Assembly: GCA_903905685.1 (NCBI GenBank)
Contig: CAIVHI010000445.1
Location: 1 to 11,790 of the forward strand
Direction of reading: 5' to 3'
From: an uncultured Bacteroidota bacterium
GTDB taxonomy: Bacteria; Bacteroidota; Bacteroidia; Chitinophagales; Chitinophagaceae
Length of the DNA stretch: 11,790 nucleotides
Position numbers and translations under genes: made by a program. This document shows positions 1 through 6,231 of the stretch, piece by piece. Position 1 is the stretch's first letter; each line of letters opens with the position of its first letter. The notes below the pieces were generated by a model. It ran no database searches. It saw only the letters and a program-made list of their open reading frames with translations, and had not been told where the DNA came from.

Positions 1-30
1 AACGGTACAAACGGTACAAACGGTACAAAT
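1..30 (+). repeat. 9-bp tandem repeat encoding Asn-Gly-Thr triplets
   Basis: The unit AACGGTACA occurs three times in a row and is followed by AATGGA, which continues the pattern in degenerate form. It encodes collagen-like Gly-X-Y triplets (GTN). The repeat runs off the left edge, so copy number is unknown. Near-identical DNA units suggest recent expansion by slippage or recombination. Confidence 0.85.
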
Positions 31-471
31 GGAGTGGCCAATCTCAGCAGTTGGAATGTTACTGTTGTGCCATCTAATTGGAATACGGGCACACCTGCCG
101 GATTTTATTATGTTGATGTAGCGCTAGACACCATTTCAACTGCAGTTGCCACTTCCGGCACCGTTTCCGTATTCAAAATGGGTGCGTCTACTACTACATG
201 GTTAGCGTTGCCGTATACCTGGTATGTCGATGCGTCTGATGTTTTTTATTGGGGCTATAACTACTCCCCAGGGCATGTAAGAATCGATATTCAAAATGCA
301 TCTGGAAATTCATTTTCGTTTACGGGGAATGAATACTTCAGGATCGTCGTCATCCCGTCAACGTTGCGTGTAGCCAATCCGACGGTCAACTGGAATGACT
401 ATAGCAATATTGAGAAATTTGCCGGTAGTATCAAGGTTTCGAACCTCCAAGTTACTGTCAAAAATCACTGA
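1..471 (+). CDS. Collagen-like repeat protein, C-terminal end (5' partial)
   Basis: The reading frame is open from the first base, so the start lies upstream of the window. The visible 156 residues begin with Gly-Thr-Asn triplets (a G-X-Y pattern encoded by a 9-bp tandem repeat) and continue into a region of about 145 residues rich in Thr, Ser, Val and aromatic residues. That region alternates hydrophobic and polar residues as in a beta-sandwich, for example around residues 50-70 (VSVFKMG, then WLALPYTWYV) and 110-125 (EYFRIVVIP). Bacteroidota carry many secreted proteins with GTN-type collagen-like repeats followed by such a beta-rich C-terminal domain, and this looks like one of them. A surface or extracellular location is inferred from that class, because the signal peptide is outside the window. 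A GTG at position 34 could be mistaken for a start, but the open upstream frame and repeat argue against it. A strong terminator follows 27 bp after the stop. Function is unknown. Confidence 0.75.
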   Translation, partial: NGTNGTNGTNGVANLSSWNVTVVPSNWNTGTPAGFYYVDVALDTISTAVATSGTVSVFKMGASTTTWLALPYTWYVDASDVFYWGYNYSPGHVRIDIQNASGNSFSFTGNEYFRIVVIPSTLRVANPTVNWNDYSNIEKFAGSIKVSNLQVTVKNH

Positions 472-497
472 TTTTTTTCCGTCAAAAAAAGCCAACC

Positions 498-528
498 AAG
501 CGGGAGCATCGAGTGCTCCCGCTTTTTT
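498..528 (+). terminator. Intrinsic terminator after the collagen-like gene
   Basis: A perfect 11-bp stem (498-508 pairs with 514-524) has a 5-base loop and is GC-rich. It runs straight into six T residues (523-528). It lies 27 bp after the stop at 471. On the opposite strand the stem is followed, after eight bases, by a run of seven T residues (complement of 484-490), so it may also stop transcripts from the minus-strand queE-uppP unit. Confidence 0.9.
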
Positions 529-554
529 AGTGTTTCAAAGCGGCATAATTTGAT

Positions 555-696
555 TTCTTGGGTGCATCCGGCATCACTTACCGTGGGTTTACGCGGTTCC
601 ACAAGTTTCCCCTCTTGGCATTACGTTCGATACCTTCGGCTTGGTTCTTCCAGTGGGTCGGTAGATGCTATAAGCACTCGATAAGTTCGGCATCGT
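555..696. repeat. Palindrome-rich intergenic stretch, possibly a decayed repeat element
   Basis: The 337 bp between the stops at 471 and 809 hold the terminator and this stretch, and I see no credible gene. It contains several short imperfect or perfect inverted repeats in series: CCGTGG...CGCGG at 581-596 (with a wobble and a mismatch), TGCT-ATA-AGCA at 666-676, and CGAT...ATCG at 679-695. Serial palindromes of this style, built around a CCGTGGGTTT-type hairpin, recall intergenic repeat families seen in Bacteroidota genomes, but the copy here looks decayed and the assignment is from memory of style, not an alignment. A G-rich tract follows at about 705-718. A frame open from 558 to 767 is not convincing as a gene. 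Confidence 0.35.
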
Positions 697-808
697 TTCT
701 AAAAGGAGGGGGCGGGGTGTTTTCAGTGAGGGATGTTGAAGGAATCCATCATAAATTCACCAGATAATGTCTCGTGGAGTAAAAACCGTGTCGGAGGTCG
801 ATTACGAA

Positions 809-1657
809 TCACTTCTTCAGCGAGAAATTCACCGTTTGCGAGGTCTCGTCCTGTGGTTTGTCTTTGCGCTTCAATACATGCGCATTAATCAGTGAAATGA
901 CCATGATGCCTGCTAAAATGCGGTATACCCCAAATGCGCGGAACGAGTGTTTTTGGACGTAGCCAATAAAGGTGCGAATGGCGATGAGCGCCACAATGAA
1001 CGCTATCACGTTGCCCACTGCCAGCATGGGCAATTGGTCGCTGGTAAAGGTGAGACCCGCTTTATGGAAGTCCCAAAGCTTTTTGGCGGTGGCGGCGGCC
1101 ATGGTGGGTACAGCCAAAAAGAAGGAAAACTCTGCTGCAAATTTGCGGGTGAGGTTTTGCTGCAGACCCCCAACTATGGTAGCCGCGCTACGCGAAACGC
1201 CGGGAATCATGGCGATGACCTGAAAACAACCTATCAGCAGCGCTTTTGGATAGCCTACCTCCTCAACATTCTCAATTTCCGTGTATTCGAACATTTTGTC
1301 GATAAAAAGCAGCACGATGCCGCCCACCAGGAAACTCATACCCACGGTGAGGCTGCTCTCCAACATGGCATCTATTTTTTTGGAAAACAGTGCGCCAAAC
1401 ACTGCGGCGGGGATAAACGCCACCATGAGTTTCAGGTAAAAACGCAAACGCTTGAAATCGAAAAACTGCTTCCTGTAGAGTACCACAACCGATAGGATGG
1501 CGCCAAACTGGATACAGACCTCAAACAATTTAGTGAAGGAATCTTCGCTGATGCCCATGAAGGCACTGGCGATGATCATGTGCCCTGTGGACGAGATGGG
1601 CAGAAACTCGGTGATGCCTTCCACCACACCCAGAATGATCGTTTGCAGCCAAGTCAT
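809..1657 (-). CDS. uppP: Undecaprenyl-diphosphatase UppP (BacA family)
   Basis: This integral membrane enzyme removes one phosphate from undecaprenyl diphosphate, recycling the lipid carrier for peptidoglycan and other envelope polymers. The 282 residues match the usual family length of about 265-280. The first signature is EGITEFLPISSTGH at residues 13-26, with the two catalytic-region glutamates (E13, E17) and H26. The second is IPGVSRSAAT at 151-160, with the conserved R156. Multiple hydrophobic segments span the protein, including about 50-60, 77-90, 105-120 and 140-151, plus several after residue 215. The C-terminus is a short charged tail. The start codon lies 3 bp after the queE stop, so the gene is probably co-transcribed and translationally coupled with queE. 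No clear terminator was found directly after the stop. In other species this family confers bacitracin resistance when overproduced. Confidence 0.96.
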   Translation of the reverse strand: MTWLQTIILGVVEGITEFLPISSTGHMIIASAFMGISEDSFTKLFEVCIQFGAILSVVVLYRKQFFDFKRLRFYLKLMVAFIPAAVFGALFSKKIDAMLESSLTVGMSFLVGGIVLLFIDKMFEYTEIENVEEVGYPKALLIGCFQVIAMIPGVSRSAATIVGGLQQNLTRKFAAEFSFFLAVPTMAAATAKKLWDFHKAGLTFTSDQLPMLAVGNVIAFIVALIAIRTFIGYVQKHSFRAFGVYRILAGIMVISLINAHVLKRKDKPQDETSQTVNFSLKK

Positions 1658-1660
1658 AAG

Positions 1661-2287
1661 TTATGGAATATTAATGTATTTGTGAGATTGCAAAGATAAT
1701 CGCCAGCGTGGATTTTGTTCGATATAGGACACAATGGCGGGGTAAATTTTTTCTTTTCGGCTCCATTCGGCCTGCAAATACAACAAGCAATGGGGCGATA
1801 CGCGAGCTGCCTGCTGCTCAGCCCATTCAAAATCAGACTGATTGTAGACCACCACTTTGAGTTCGTGTGCCATAGCCAGTACCTCGGCCAGCGGCGCCTT
1901 GAATTTTTTTGGCGACAGGGTAATCCAGTCGAAAGTGCCCCGTAGCGGATGCGCGCCCGAGGTTTCAATATGGACGCGCTTGCCTTCATCGTGCAAGGTG
2001 TCGCAAATGGCGTTGAGGTCGTGCATGGCGGGCTCGCCGCCCGTTATCACCACAATCTCTGAGGTATGCCTGTTTACCAGCGACGTTATGTCCAAACTGT
2101 TCAGGGTTGGGAATTTCGACGCATCCCAACTGTCTTTCACATCGCACCATACACAGCCCACATCGCACCCGCCCAAGCGCACGAAGTAGGCACTGCGCCC
2201 GGTGTGGAAGCCTTCGCCTTGCAGGGTCAGGAAATGTTCCATCACAGGGTAATCATCAGTAAGGGCATTCGGCAGTTTGGAAGGCAT
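1661..2287 (-). CDS. queE: 7-carboxy-7-deazaguanine synthase QueE (radical SAM)
   Basis: This enzyme converts 6-carboxy-5,6,7,8-tetrahydropterin to 7-carboxy-7-deazaguanine, a step toward preQ0 and the queuosine tRNA modification. The 208 residues show the family layout: the N-terminal TLQGEGFHTGR block at 21-31, the [4Fe-4S] cluster motif C41-x3-C45-x2-C48 within GGCDVGCVWCD, the TGGEP S-adenosylmethionine-contact motif at 82-86, an IETSG strand near 107-111, LSPKK near 124-128, and a closing LQSHKYINIP. An internal Met at residue 16 could start the protein, but homologues as I recall them usually have a short leader before the first conserved block, so the first ATG is kept. uppP follows after 3 bp. 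No other queuosine genes lie in the window, so the pathway must be encoded elsewhere. I looked for a preQ1 riboswitch in the upstream 150 bases and did not recognise one. Confidence 0.96.
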   Translation of the reverse strand: MPSKLPNALTDDYPVMEHFLTLQGEGFHTGRSAYFVRLGGCDVGCVWCDVKDSWDASKFPTLNSLDITSLVNRHTSEIVVITGGEPAMHDLNAICDTLHDEGKRVHIETSGAHPLRGTFDWITLSPKKFKAPLAEVLAMAHELKVVVYNQSDFEWAEQQAARVSPHCLLYLQAEWSRKEKIYPAIVSYIEQNPRWRLSLQSHKYINIP

Positions 2288-2491
2288 GAATTGTCGGTAT
2301 GGGTTGCTAAGTTAAGGCTAGATTGCAATATGGCGGTGTGCCACCCTGTGCTGCCGGCCCGAAAACCATCTAAAGTTAACATGTAGCCCCGGGCCGACCA
2401 ACCTAAAAAAAAAATTTTAAAAATCGGATTATCCGTGGGTTACCTTTTTCCCAACGTGGAATAAATGGGCAAACAATCAAAAAACGCGATT

Positions 2492-2710
2492 ATGAAGTTC
2501 GTAAAATTCAGTATGCTCGCCCTGACTATGGGCATTTTTGTTGCATCATGCGGTAACGGTGGTGGCGAAGGCGAAAAGAAAGCCGACACTGCAATGGCCG
2601 CTCCGGCTCCGGCACCGGCTCCTGCACCAGCTCCTGCTGCCGACACAACCAAGAAAGCCGACACTGCAAAAGCTGCCGCTCCTGCCGCTGCTCCTGCTGA
2701 AAAGAAATAA
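2492..2710 (+). CDS. Small Ala/Pro-rich putative lipoprotein
   Basis: The product from this start has 72 residues. It begins with Met-Lys, then a hydrophobic stretch and the lipobox VASC, with the likely lipidated cysteine at residue 20. This is the classic form of a signal peptidase II substrate, and lspA is in the same window. After the Cys come a Gly-rich linker, a KKADTA unit, six Ala-Pro pairs, a second KKADTA unit and an Ala/Lys-rich tail: low complexity, with no folded domain visible. An in-frame ATG at 2465 would add nine residues (MGKQSKNAI), giving 81. I chose 2492 because it gives a normal lipoprotein signal with a short charged n-region. It is expected to be anchored in the inner or outer membrane, with the flexible tail perhaps spanning the periplasm. 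Function is unknown, and no homologous family is recognised. Confidence 0.75.
   Translation: MKFVKFSMLALTMGIFVASCGNGGGEGEKKADTAMAAPAPAPAPAPAPAADTTKKADTAKAAAPAAAPAEKK
2576..2669 (+). repeat. 19-bp direct repeat flanking an Ala-Pro tract
   Basis: The same 19 bases occur at 2576-2594 and 2651-2669, encoding KKADTA both times. Between them, 2600-2635 encodes six Ala-Pro pairs with varied codons. The identical DNA of the flanking units points to internal duplication, and the tract could expand or contract by recombination. Confidence 0.85.
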
Positions 2711-2739
2711 GTTGCCTGTCACCAATTGGCAACCAACGG

Positions 2740-2770
2740 GAGGCCGCTTCGTTTTTGAAGCGGCCTCTTG
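2740..2770 (+). terminator. Hairpin terminator after the small lipoprotein gene
   Basis: A perfect 11-bp stem (2740-2750 with 2757-2767) has the loop GTTTTT. It lies 30 bp after the stop. The U-tract after it is poor (TTG then CATTGG), but stem strength and position fit an intrinsic terminator. A weaker inverted repeat, GTTGCC/GGCAAC (2711-2716 with 2728-2733), sits directly after the stop. Confidence 0.65.
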
Positions 2771-2858
2771 CATTGGCGCGGTTTCCCCGACTCCAAATTG
2801 GTGCAAAAAGAAGCGGTTATCGGCAAAATACTGTATCGCGCAAATCAACATTTAATAA

Positions 2859-2866
2859 TAGGTTTG
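2859..2866 (+). promoter_or_regulatory. Putative Bacteroidota -7 box upstream of usp
   Basis: TAGGTTTG matches the TAnnTTTG consensus exactly and lies 26 bp before the usp start, giving a leader of about 20 bases. No -33 TTG was found at the expected distance, so support is from one box only. Confidence 0.4.
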
Positions 2867-2891
2867 GAGGAAATGCTTATTTTGCAACGCT

Positions 2892-3713
2892 ATGAAAAAA
2901 ATGTTGGTTGTTCCCGTCGACTTTACCCCTGTCTCCCATGAGGCGCTTTTGTACGCCTGCGAACTTTCGGTTGATCACAACCTGGAAATAGTGGCCGTTC
3001 ATGTGCTCGATACCAAGATTATCGAAACATTTCGTGCAGATGAAGATGCAGAGGTGCGGGCATCTGCCGAACAGCTCCAAAAGGACATGGTGGAGAAAGC
3101 CAAAAAGGATTTGGACAATTTTCTGGACGGATTGAGTGTATTTTATGGCGACATCATTCATCCGCTGGTAGTGCCGGGCACCATCTTCGAAGCATTCAAT
3201 GCAGTTGCAGAGACTTACAATTCTCCGCTCATAGTGATGGGGACCCACGGAATTGTTGGCTTGCAGCACGTTTTTGGCAGCAAAGCCTACAAAGTGATTC
3301 TCCAAACCCCCTATCCCTTCCTCGTGGTTCAGGAACGCTCGTTCAATGTAATCGGGAAGCTCTACCTTGTATTAAAGTCGGTGTCCGACCTGACTAAATA
3401 CGCCGCCGACCTTACCAATTTCGCCCATTTCTTCAATGGCAATTTCCATATCAACATACTCTCCGAGTCTGAAGGCGCCGCCGTTGCATTGCCAGATGTA
3501 TTGGACTCCATTGCAGGCCGCATCTTTTTTGACTGTCATTCGCTTGCCGGTACCAACATTTGCGATGCCGCTTCTGCTGCCTCGGCCGACGCCATCGGCA
3601 TCTGTATTGATGAAGCCGACAACCGTACCCCGGATTGTTACGGTATGACGCAGGACAAAATCCTCATCAACAAATACAAATTGCCGGTGCTGTGTCTGCC
3701 GTTCAAGGCATAA
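2892..3713 (+). CDS. Tandem-domain universal stress protein (UspA family)
   Basis: The 273-residue protein has two UspA-like domains. Domain 1 (about 1-147) begins with MKKMLVVPVDFTPVS, the typical first strand and nucleotide-contact Asp (D10). It ends with the ATP-loop-like GTHG...GS motif at 117-130 and the strand YPFLVV. Eight residues separate the second Gly of the loop from the final GS, where the MJ0577-type motif has nine; Bacteroidota proteins often show this shorter loop. Domain 2 (about 153-273) keeps the fold pattern and the closing KLPVLCLPF strand but no Gly-rich loop, so it probably does not bind ATP. Proteins of this class are cytosolic and usually linked to stress or growth arrest; the specific role is unknown. 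A GGAGG followed by an out-of-frame ATG at 2873 lies just upstream, but the start at 2892 is fixed by the conserved N-terminus. The gene appears to stand alone. Confidence 0.92.
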   Translation: MKKMLVVPVDFTPVSHEALLYACELSVDHNLEIVAVHVLDTKIIETFRADEDAEVRASAEQLQKDMVEKAKKDLDNFLDGLSVFYGDIIHPLVVPGTIFEAFNAVAETYNSPLIVMGTHGIVGLQHVFGSKAYKVILQTPYPFLVVQERSFNVIGKLYLVLKSVSDLTKYAADLTNFAHFFNGNFHINILSESEGAAVALPDVLDSIAGRIFFDCHSLAGTNICDAASAASADAIGICIDEADNRTPDCYGMTQDKILINKYKLPVLCLPFKA

Positions 3714-3756
3714 TGCCTGCCGTTCCCGGCGATGGTGGCAACATTGGTGGGGGGCA

Positions 3757-3785
3757 TTGCAATAATTAAAGGTTGCCTAATTTTG
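3757..3785 (+). promoter_or_regulatory. Putative promoter of murF (-33 TTG, -7 TAATTTTG)
   Basis: TAATTTTG at 3778-3785 matches TAnnTTTG exactly. A TTG at 3757-3759 lies 18 bp upstream, close to the spacing of Bacteroidota primary sigma promoters. The predicted transcript start falls about 10 bases before the GTG start codon. It is the best-supported promoter in the window. Confidence 0.5.
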
Positions 3786-3801
3786 CCCAAAACGCCCCGC
3801 T

Positions 3802-5082
3802 GTGCAAATCGAGCAACTTTACCGCATTTATTGTGAAAACCCCTCCGTAGAAACGGATACTCGGAAGCTGAAAGAAGGAGATCTTTTCTTCGCCCTCAGT
3901 GGCCCCAATTTCGATGGCAATGCATTTGCCGCAGAAGCGCTCGCCAAGGGCGCGGTTTGTGCGGTGGTAGACGATGCACAGATTGCGGTAGATGGGCGTT
4001 ATATCTTGGTGCCCAATGTGTTGGAAAGTCTGCAAGCCCTCGCCCGCCACCATAGGTGCACGTTGAACATCCCGGTATTGGCCATCACGGGCTCCAACGG
4101 CAAGACCACTAGCAAGGAGTTGATTCATGCCGTACTGGCTAAGAAGTACAGGGTTTATGCCACTGTGGGGAATCTGAACAACCACATTGGGGTGCCACTC
4201 ACCCTGCTGAAGATAAAGCCCGATGCGGAATTTGCAGTGGTAGAGATGGGTGCCAACCATCAGCGGGAGATAGCCGGCTATTGCGAAGTGGCCAGGCCCA
4301 CACATGGCCTGATTACCAACTGCGGCAAGGCACACCTTGAAGGCTTCGGCGGCGTGGAAGGCGTGCGTAAAGGAAAGGGTGAACTGTACGACTTCCTGGC
4401 AGCCCACGCGGGCATGGTTTTCCGCAATGCCGATTTGGATTATCTGGTGCCTATGAGCGCCGCAATCCAACATCAGGTTACTTATGGGGCGAGCCAAGCA
4501 GACTATGTAGGAGCAGTCGAGACCAATGGGCATTTGCTGAATGTAAGGCTGGCGAAGCCGGCAGAATTGTTATTGGATACCCAACTGGTTGGAGCCTACA
4601 ATTTTGCCAATGTGATGGCCGCAGCAACCATTGGGCTGCACTTTGGTGTGGAGGCTGAAGCCATAGCTGCGGCAGTGCGGCATTACTCGCCAGACAATAG
4701 CCGGTCTCAGTGGTTGCCCAAGGGTAGCAACAAGGTCATTTTGGATGCCTACAATGCCAACCCCACGAGTATGCGCGAAGCGATACTCAATTTTGCGGGT
4801 ATGGATGTGCCGAGCAAGCGGTTGTGGCTTGGCGGCATGAAGGAGATGGGTGATGCTGAAAAAGCGGAACATGAAGCACTTGTAGCCCTTATAGATAGGT
4901 ATACTTGGGATGAAGTGGTGTTGGTAGGCTTGGAGTTTGCCCCGTTCAAGGGCAAGTACAGGTGGTTTCCAACATCGGCCGAGGCCAAGGCTTTTCTGCA
5001 GGAGCACAAGCCTGAAAATGCTACAATACTGGTAAAGGGGTCTCGCGGCAGCCGTATGGAGCTTACGCTGGAATCACTCTGA
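3802..5082 (+). CDS. murF: UDP-N-acetylmuramoyl-tripeptide--D-alanyl-D-alanine ligase MurF
   Basis: MurF is the cytoplasmic ATP-dependent ligase that adds D-Ala-D-Ala to the UDP-MurNAc-tripeptide, the last soluble step of peptidoglycan precursor synthesis. The 426 residues show all three Mur ligase domains: the N-terminal UDP-binding domain with DTRKLKEGDLFFAL at 19-32, the central ATPase with the P-loop TGSNGKTT at 96-103, NNHIGVPLTLL at 126-136 and VEMGANHQREI at 147-157, and the C-terminal domain with LDAYNANPTSM at 314-324 and VKGSRGSRMEL at 411-421. The start is GTG, chosen because the protein then begins MQIEQLYRIY, a normal family N-terminus, and because the putative promoter lies just upstream. 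The last 9 bp overlap the end of zapA on the other strand, leaving no room for an intergenic terminator. Confidence 0.97.
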   Translation: MQIEQLYRIYCENPSVETDTRKLKEGDLFFALSGPNFDGNAFAAEALAKGAVCAVVDDAQIAVDGRYILVPNVLESLQALARHHRCTLNIPVLAITGSNGKTTSKELIHAVLAKKYRVYATVGNLNNHIGVPLTLLKIKPDAEFAVVEMGANHQREIAGYCEVARPTHGLITNCGKAHLEGFGGVEGVRKGKGELYDFLAAHAGMVFRNADLDYLVPMSAAIQHQVTYGASQADYVGAVETNGHLLNVRLAKPAELLLDTQLVGAYNFANVMAAATIGLHFGVEAEAIAAAVRHYSPDNSRSQWLPKGSNKVILDAYNANPTSMREAILNFAGMDVPSKRLWLGGMKEMGDAEKAEHEALVALIDRYTWDEVVLVGLEFAPFKGKYRWFPTSAEAKAFLQEHKPENATILVKGSRGSRMELTLESL

Positions 5083-5385
5083 TGCGGGTTCTGCTTCCGT
5101 GCCCAAGGCGCGGTCTATTTTCTTCACCAAAGTGGCTATCTCGTGCTGCAATACCGGGTCGTTACCACTGTCGGTTGCCAAATCGGCCGCGTACGACAGC
5201 AGTACCATGGCCACAAAATCTTGGTCGTCCTTGCCTGCATAGTGCCGGCGCATTTCGTTTATTTTTTCATCGGCCAGTTTGGCGGCGGCCCGCACGGCTT
5301 GTTCTTCTTCGGGCTTGATGCGGATGCGGTAGCTGCGGCCGGCAAGCCAGAGGGTTACCGGTATCAATTCGGCGGTTGTGCTCAT
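5074..5385 (-). CDS. zapA: Cell division protein ZapA
   Basis: ZapA is a small cytosolic protein that binds FtsZ and cross-links its filaments at the division site. The 103 residues fit the family length. There is an N-terminal beta-strand region (PVTLWLAGRSYRIRI at 9-23) followed by a helix with acidic and basic heptad-like residues (E26-R47). A long helical C-terminal part (D54-A93, with VAMVLLSYAADLA at 58-70) is where ZapA proteins form their coiled coil. The gene starts one base after the lspA stop (TGA-C-ATG), so the two are probably translated from one mRNA with coupling. Its stop overlaps murF from the opposite strand. The short length and simple motifs make this less certain than the enzymes, but the N-terminal domain pattern is good. 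Confidence 0.88.
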   Translation of the reverse strand: MSTTAELIPVTLWLAGRSYRIRIKPEEEQAVRAAAKLADEKINEMRRHYAGKDDQDFVAMVLLSYAADLATDSGNDPVLQHEIATLVKKIDRALGTEAEPASE

Positions 5386-5386
5386 G

Positions 5387-6115
5387 TCAGGCGGTTGTTG
5401 CAGTTGTAGGGGTCTCGGGTGGCGTGGTGAAATAAAGCTTGATGATGAGCAACACTACGCCTACGGATATGGCGGCATCGGCAATATTGAAAACGGGTTC
5501 GAAAAACGTAAAGGGCTTACCCCCAAGAAACGGAATCCAAGAGGGCATTTCACGTATTTCGATAACCGGGAAATACAACATGTCTACCACACGGCCTTGC
5601 ATGAATTTGCCATATCCGTCTCCAAATTTCGTGAATTTGGCCAGCATTTCGGTATTGTGTTGGTGTAGCATGGCCGATAAGCTGTCGTAGTAACCCGCAA
5701 AACAGGAAAGTGGACTGTCGCTGAATATTTCTCCATAAAACAGGCTGTCTATCAGGTTGCCGAATGCGCCGGCCAAAATGAGGGAGCCGCAAAATACCAA
5801 CATGCGGTTGTGGGGCTTGTCGCTGATGCGTTTCAGCAGAAAGAACCCGAAGCCGACCGCTATGAGGCGAAACGAAGTGAGCAACAGCTTGCCGGCCGAC
5901 GCACCCGCTACCGATAGCTTCATACCATAGGCCATGCCTTCATTCTCGATGAAGTGAAGTTTGAACCAGTTGCCGAAAATCCGTACTTCATCGCCATTGA
6001 TGAAGTGGGTTTTGATATAGATTTTCAATGCCTGGTCGGCAAGTATGACGAGAAAAACAAGTAGGAGCGCAGTCTTAAATTTCAAACCTAGGTAGTTTTG
6101 GCCGCACTGCGGCAT
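5387..6115 (-). CDS. lspA: Lipoprotein signal peptidase LspA (signal peptidase II)
   Basis: LspA is the inner-membrane aspartyl protease that cleaves the signal peptide of lipid-modified prolipoproteins. The 242 residues show the first membrane helix at about 15-33 with the conserved D27-Q28, the N-E-G-M-A-Y-G block at 58-64, a helix at 78-94, GAFGNLIDSLFYG at 117-128 containing the first catalytic Asp (D123), GRVVDMLYFPV at 174-184, and FNIADAAISVG at 209-219 with the second catalytic Asp (D213). The protein is much longer than the usual 160-170 residues. Most of the excess is an insertion of about 50 residues between D123 and GRVVD, a feature I associate with Bacteroidota LspA. The N-terminus could be shorter: a TTG at codon 11 would start MKFKTALL, a more usual beginning. 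zapA follows after one base. Confidence 0.95.
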   Translation of the reverse strand: MPQCGQNYLGLKFKTALLLVFLVILADQALKIYIKTHFINGDEVRIFGNWFKLHFIENEGMAYGMKLSVAGASAGKLLLTSFRLIAVGFGFFLLKRISDKPHNRMLVFCGSLILAGAFGNLIDSLFYGEIFSDSPLSCFAGYYDSLSAMLHQHNTEMLAKFTKFGDGYGKFMQGRVVDMLYFPVIEIREMPSWIPFLGGKPFTFFEPVFNIADAAISVGVVLLIIKLYFTTPPETPTTATTA

Positions 6116-6125
6116 GAATCGGCCG

Positions 6126-6133
6126 CAAATATA
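6126..6133 (-). promoter_or_regulatory. Putative -7 box upstream of lspA
   Basis: On the minus strand TATATTTG matches TAnnTTTG exactly and ends 11 bases before the lspA ATG, so the transcript would be nearly leaderless or would favour the TTG start further in. No matching -33 element was found. Confidence 0.4.
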
Positions 6134-6196
6134 AATTTAATTTGGAATTAGCCGTTTGTGCACGTATTCGATATTGTTAAGAAAAGGTGACATTCC

Positions 6197-6210
6197 GCGG
6201 CGACAGCCGC
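6197..6210 (-). terminator. Weak hairpin after the signalling cassette
   Basis: A 5-bp GC stem (6197-6201 with 6206-6210, loop GACA) lies 22 bp after the stop of the last signalling gene. On the minus strand the T-rich CCTTTTCTT follows only after about ten bases, so it is a poor match to an intrinsic terminator. Confidence 0.25.
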
Positions 6211-6231
6211 AAAACGCCCAATTCGGGTTTG

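Noticed and set aside
701..720. G-rich tract that might form a quadruplex or a ribosome site
   Set aside because: The G-runs are uneven (2, 5 and 4) with only three runs, and no gene begins after it.
558..767. Open frame of 69 codons on the plus strand in the intergenic gap
   Set aside because: It has no recognised domain, its composition follows the palindrome-rich DNA, and it has no promoter or ribosome site. It is better explained as non-coding repeat-like sequence.
947..1495. 182-codon open frame antisense to uppP
   Set aside because: It is rich in His, Gly and Gln, with no domain, and lies wholly inside a confidently identified membrane enzyme gene. It is an antisense shadow.
2355..2396. 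Inverted repeat CGGCCCG/CGGGCCG with a 28-base loop upstream of queE
   Set aside because: The loop is long and no T-run follows on either strand, so it is not a terminator. No riboswitch core for preQ1 could be recognised around it.
3766..4533. 255-codon open frame antisense to murF
   Set aside because: MurF is certain from its motifs. The antisense frame has scattered Cys and His, no recognisable family and no start signal.
6083..6090. TAGGTTTG on the minus strand inside the start of lspA
   Set aside because: It matches the -7 consensus but lies after the ATG, and transcription from it would begin beyond both plausible lspA starts. The box at 6126-6133 is better placed.
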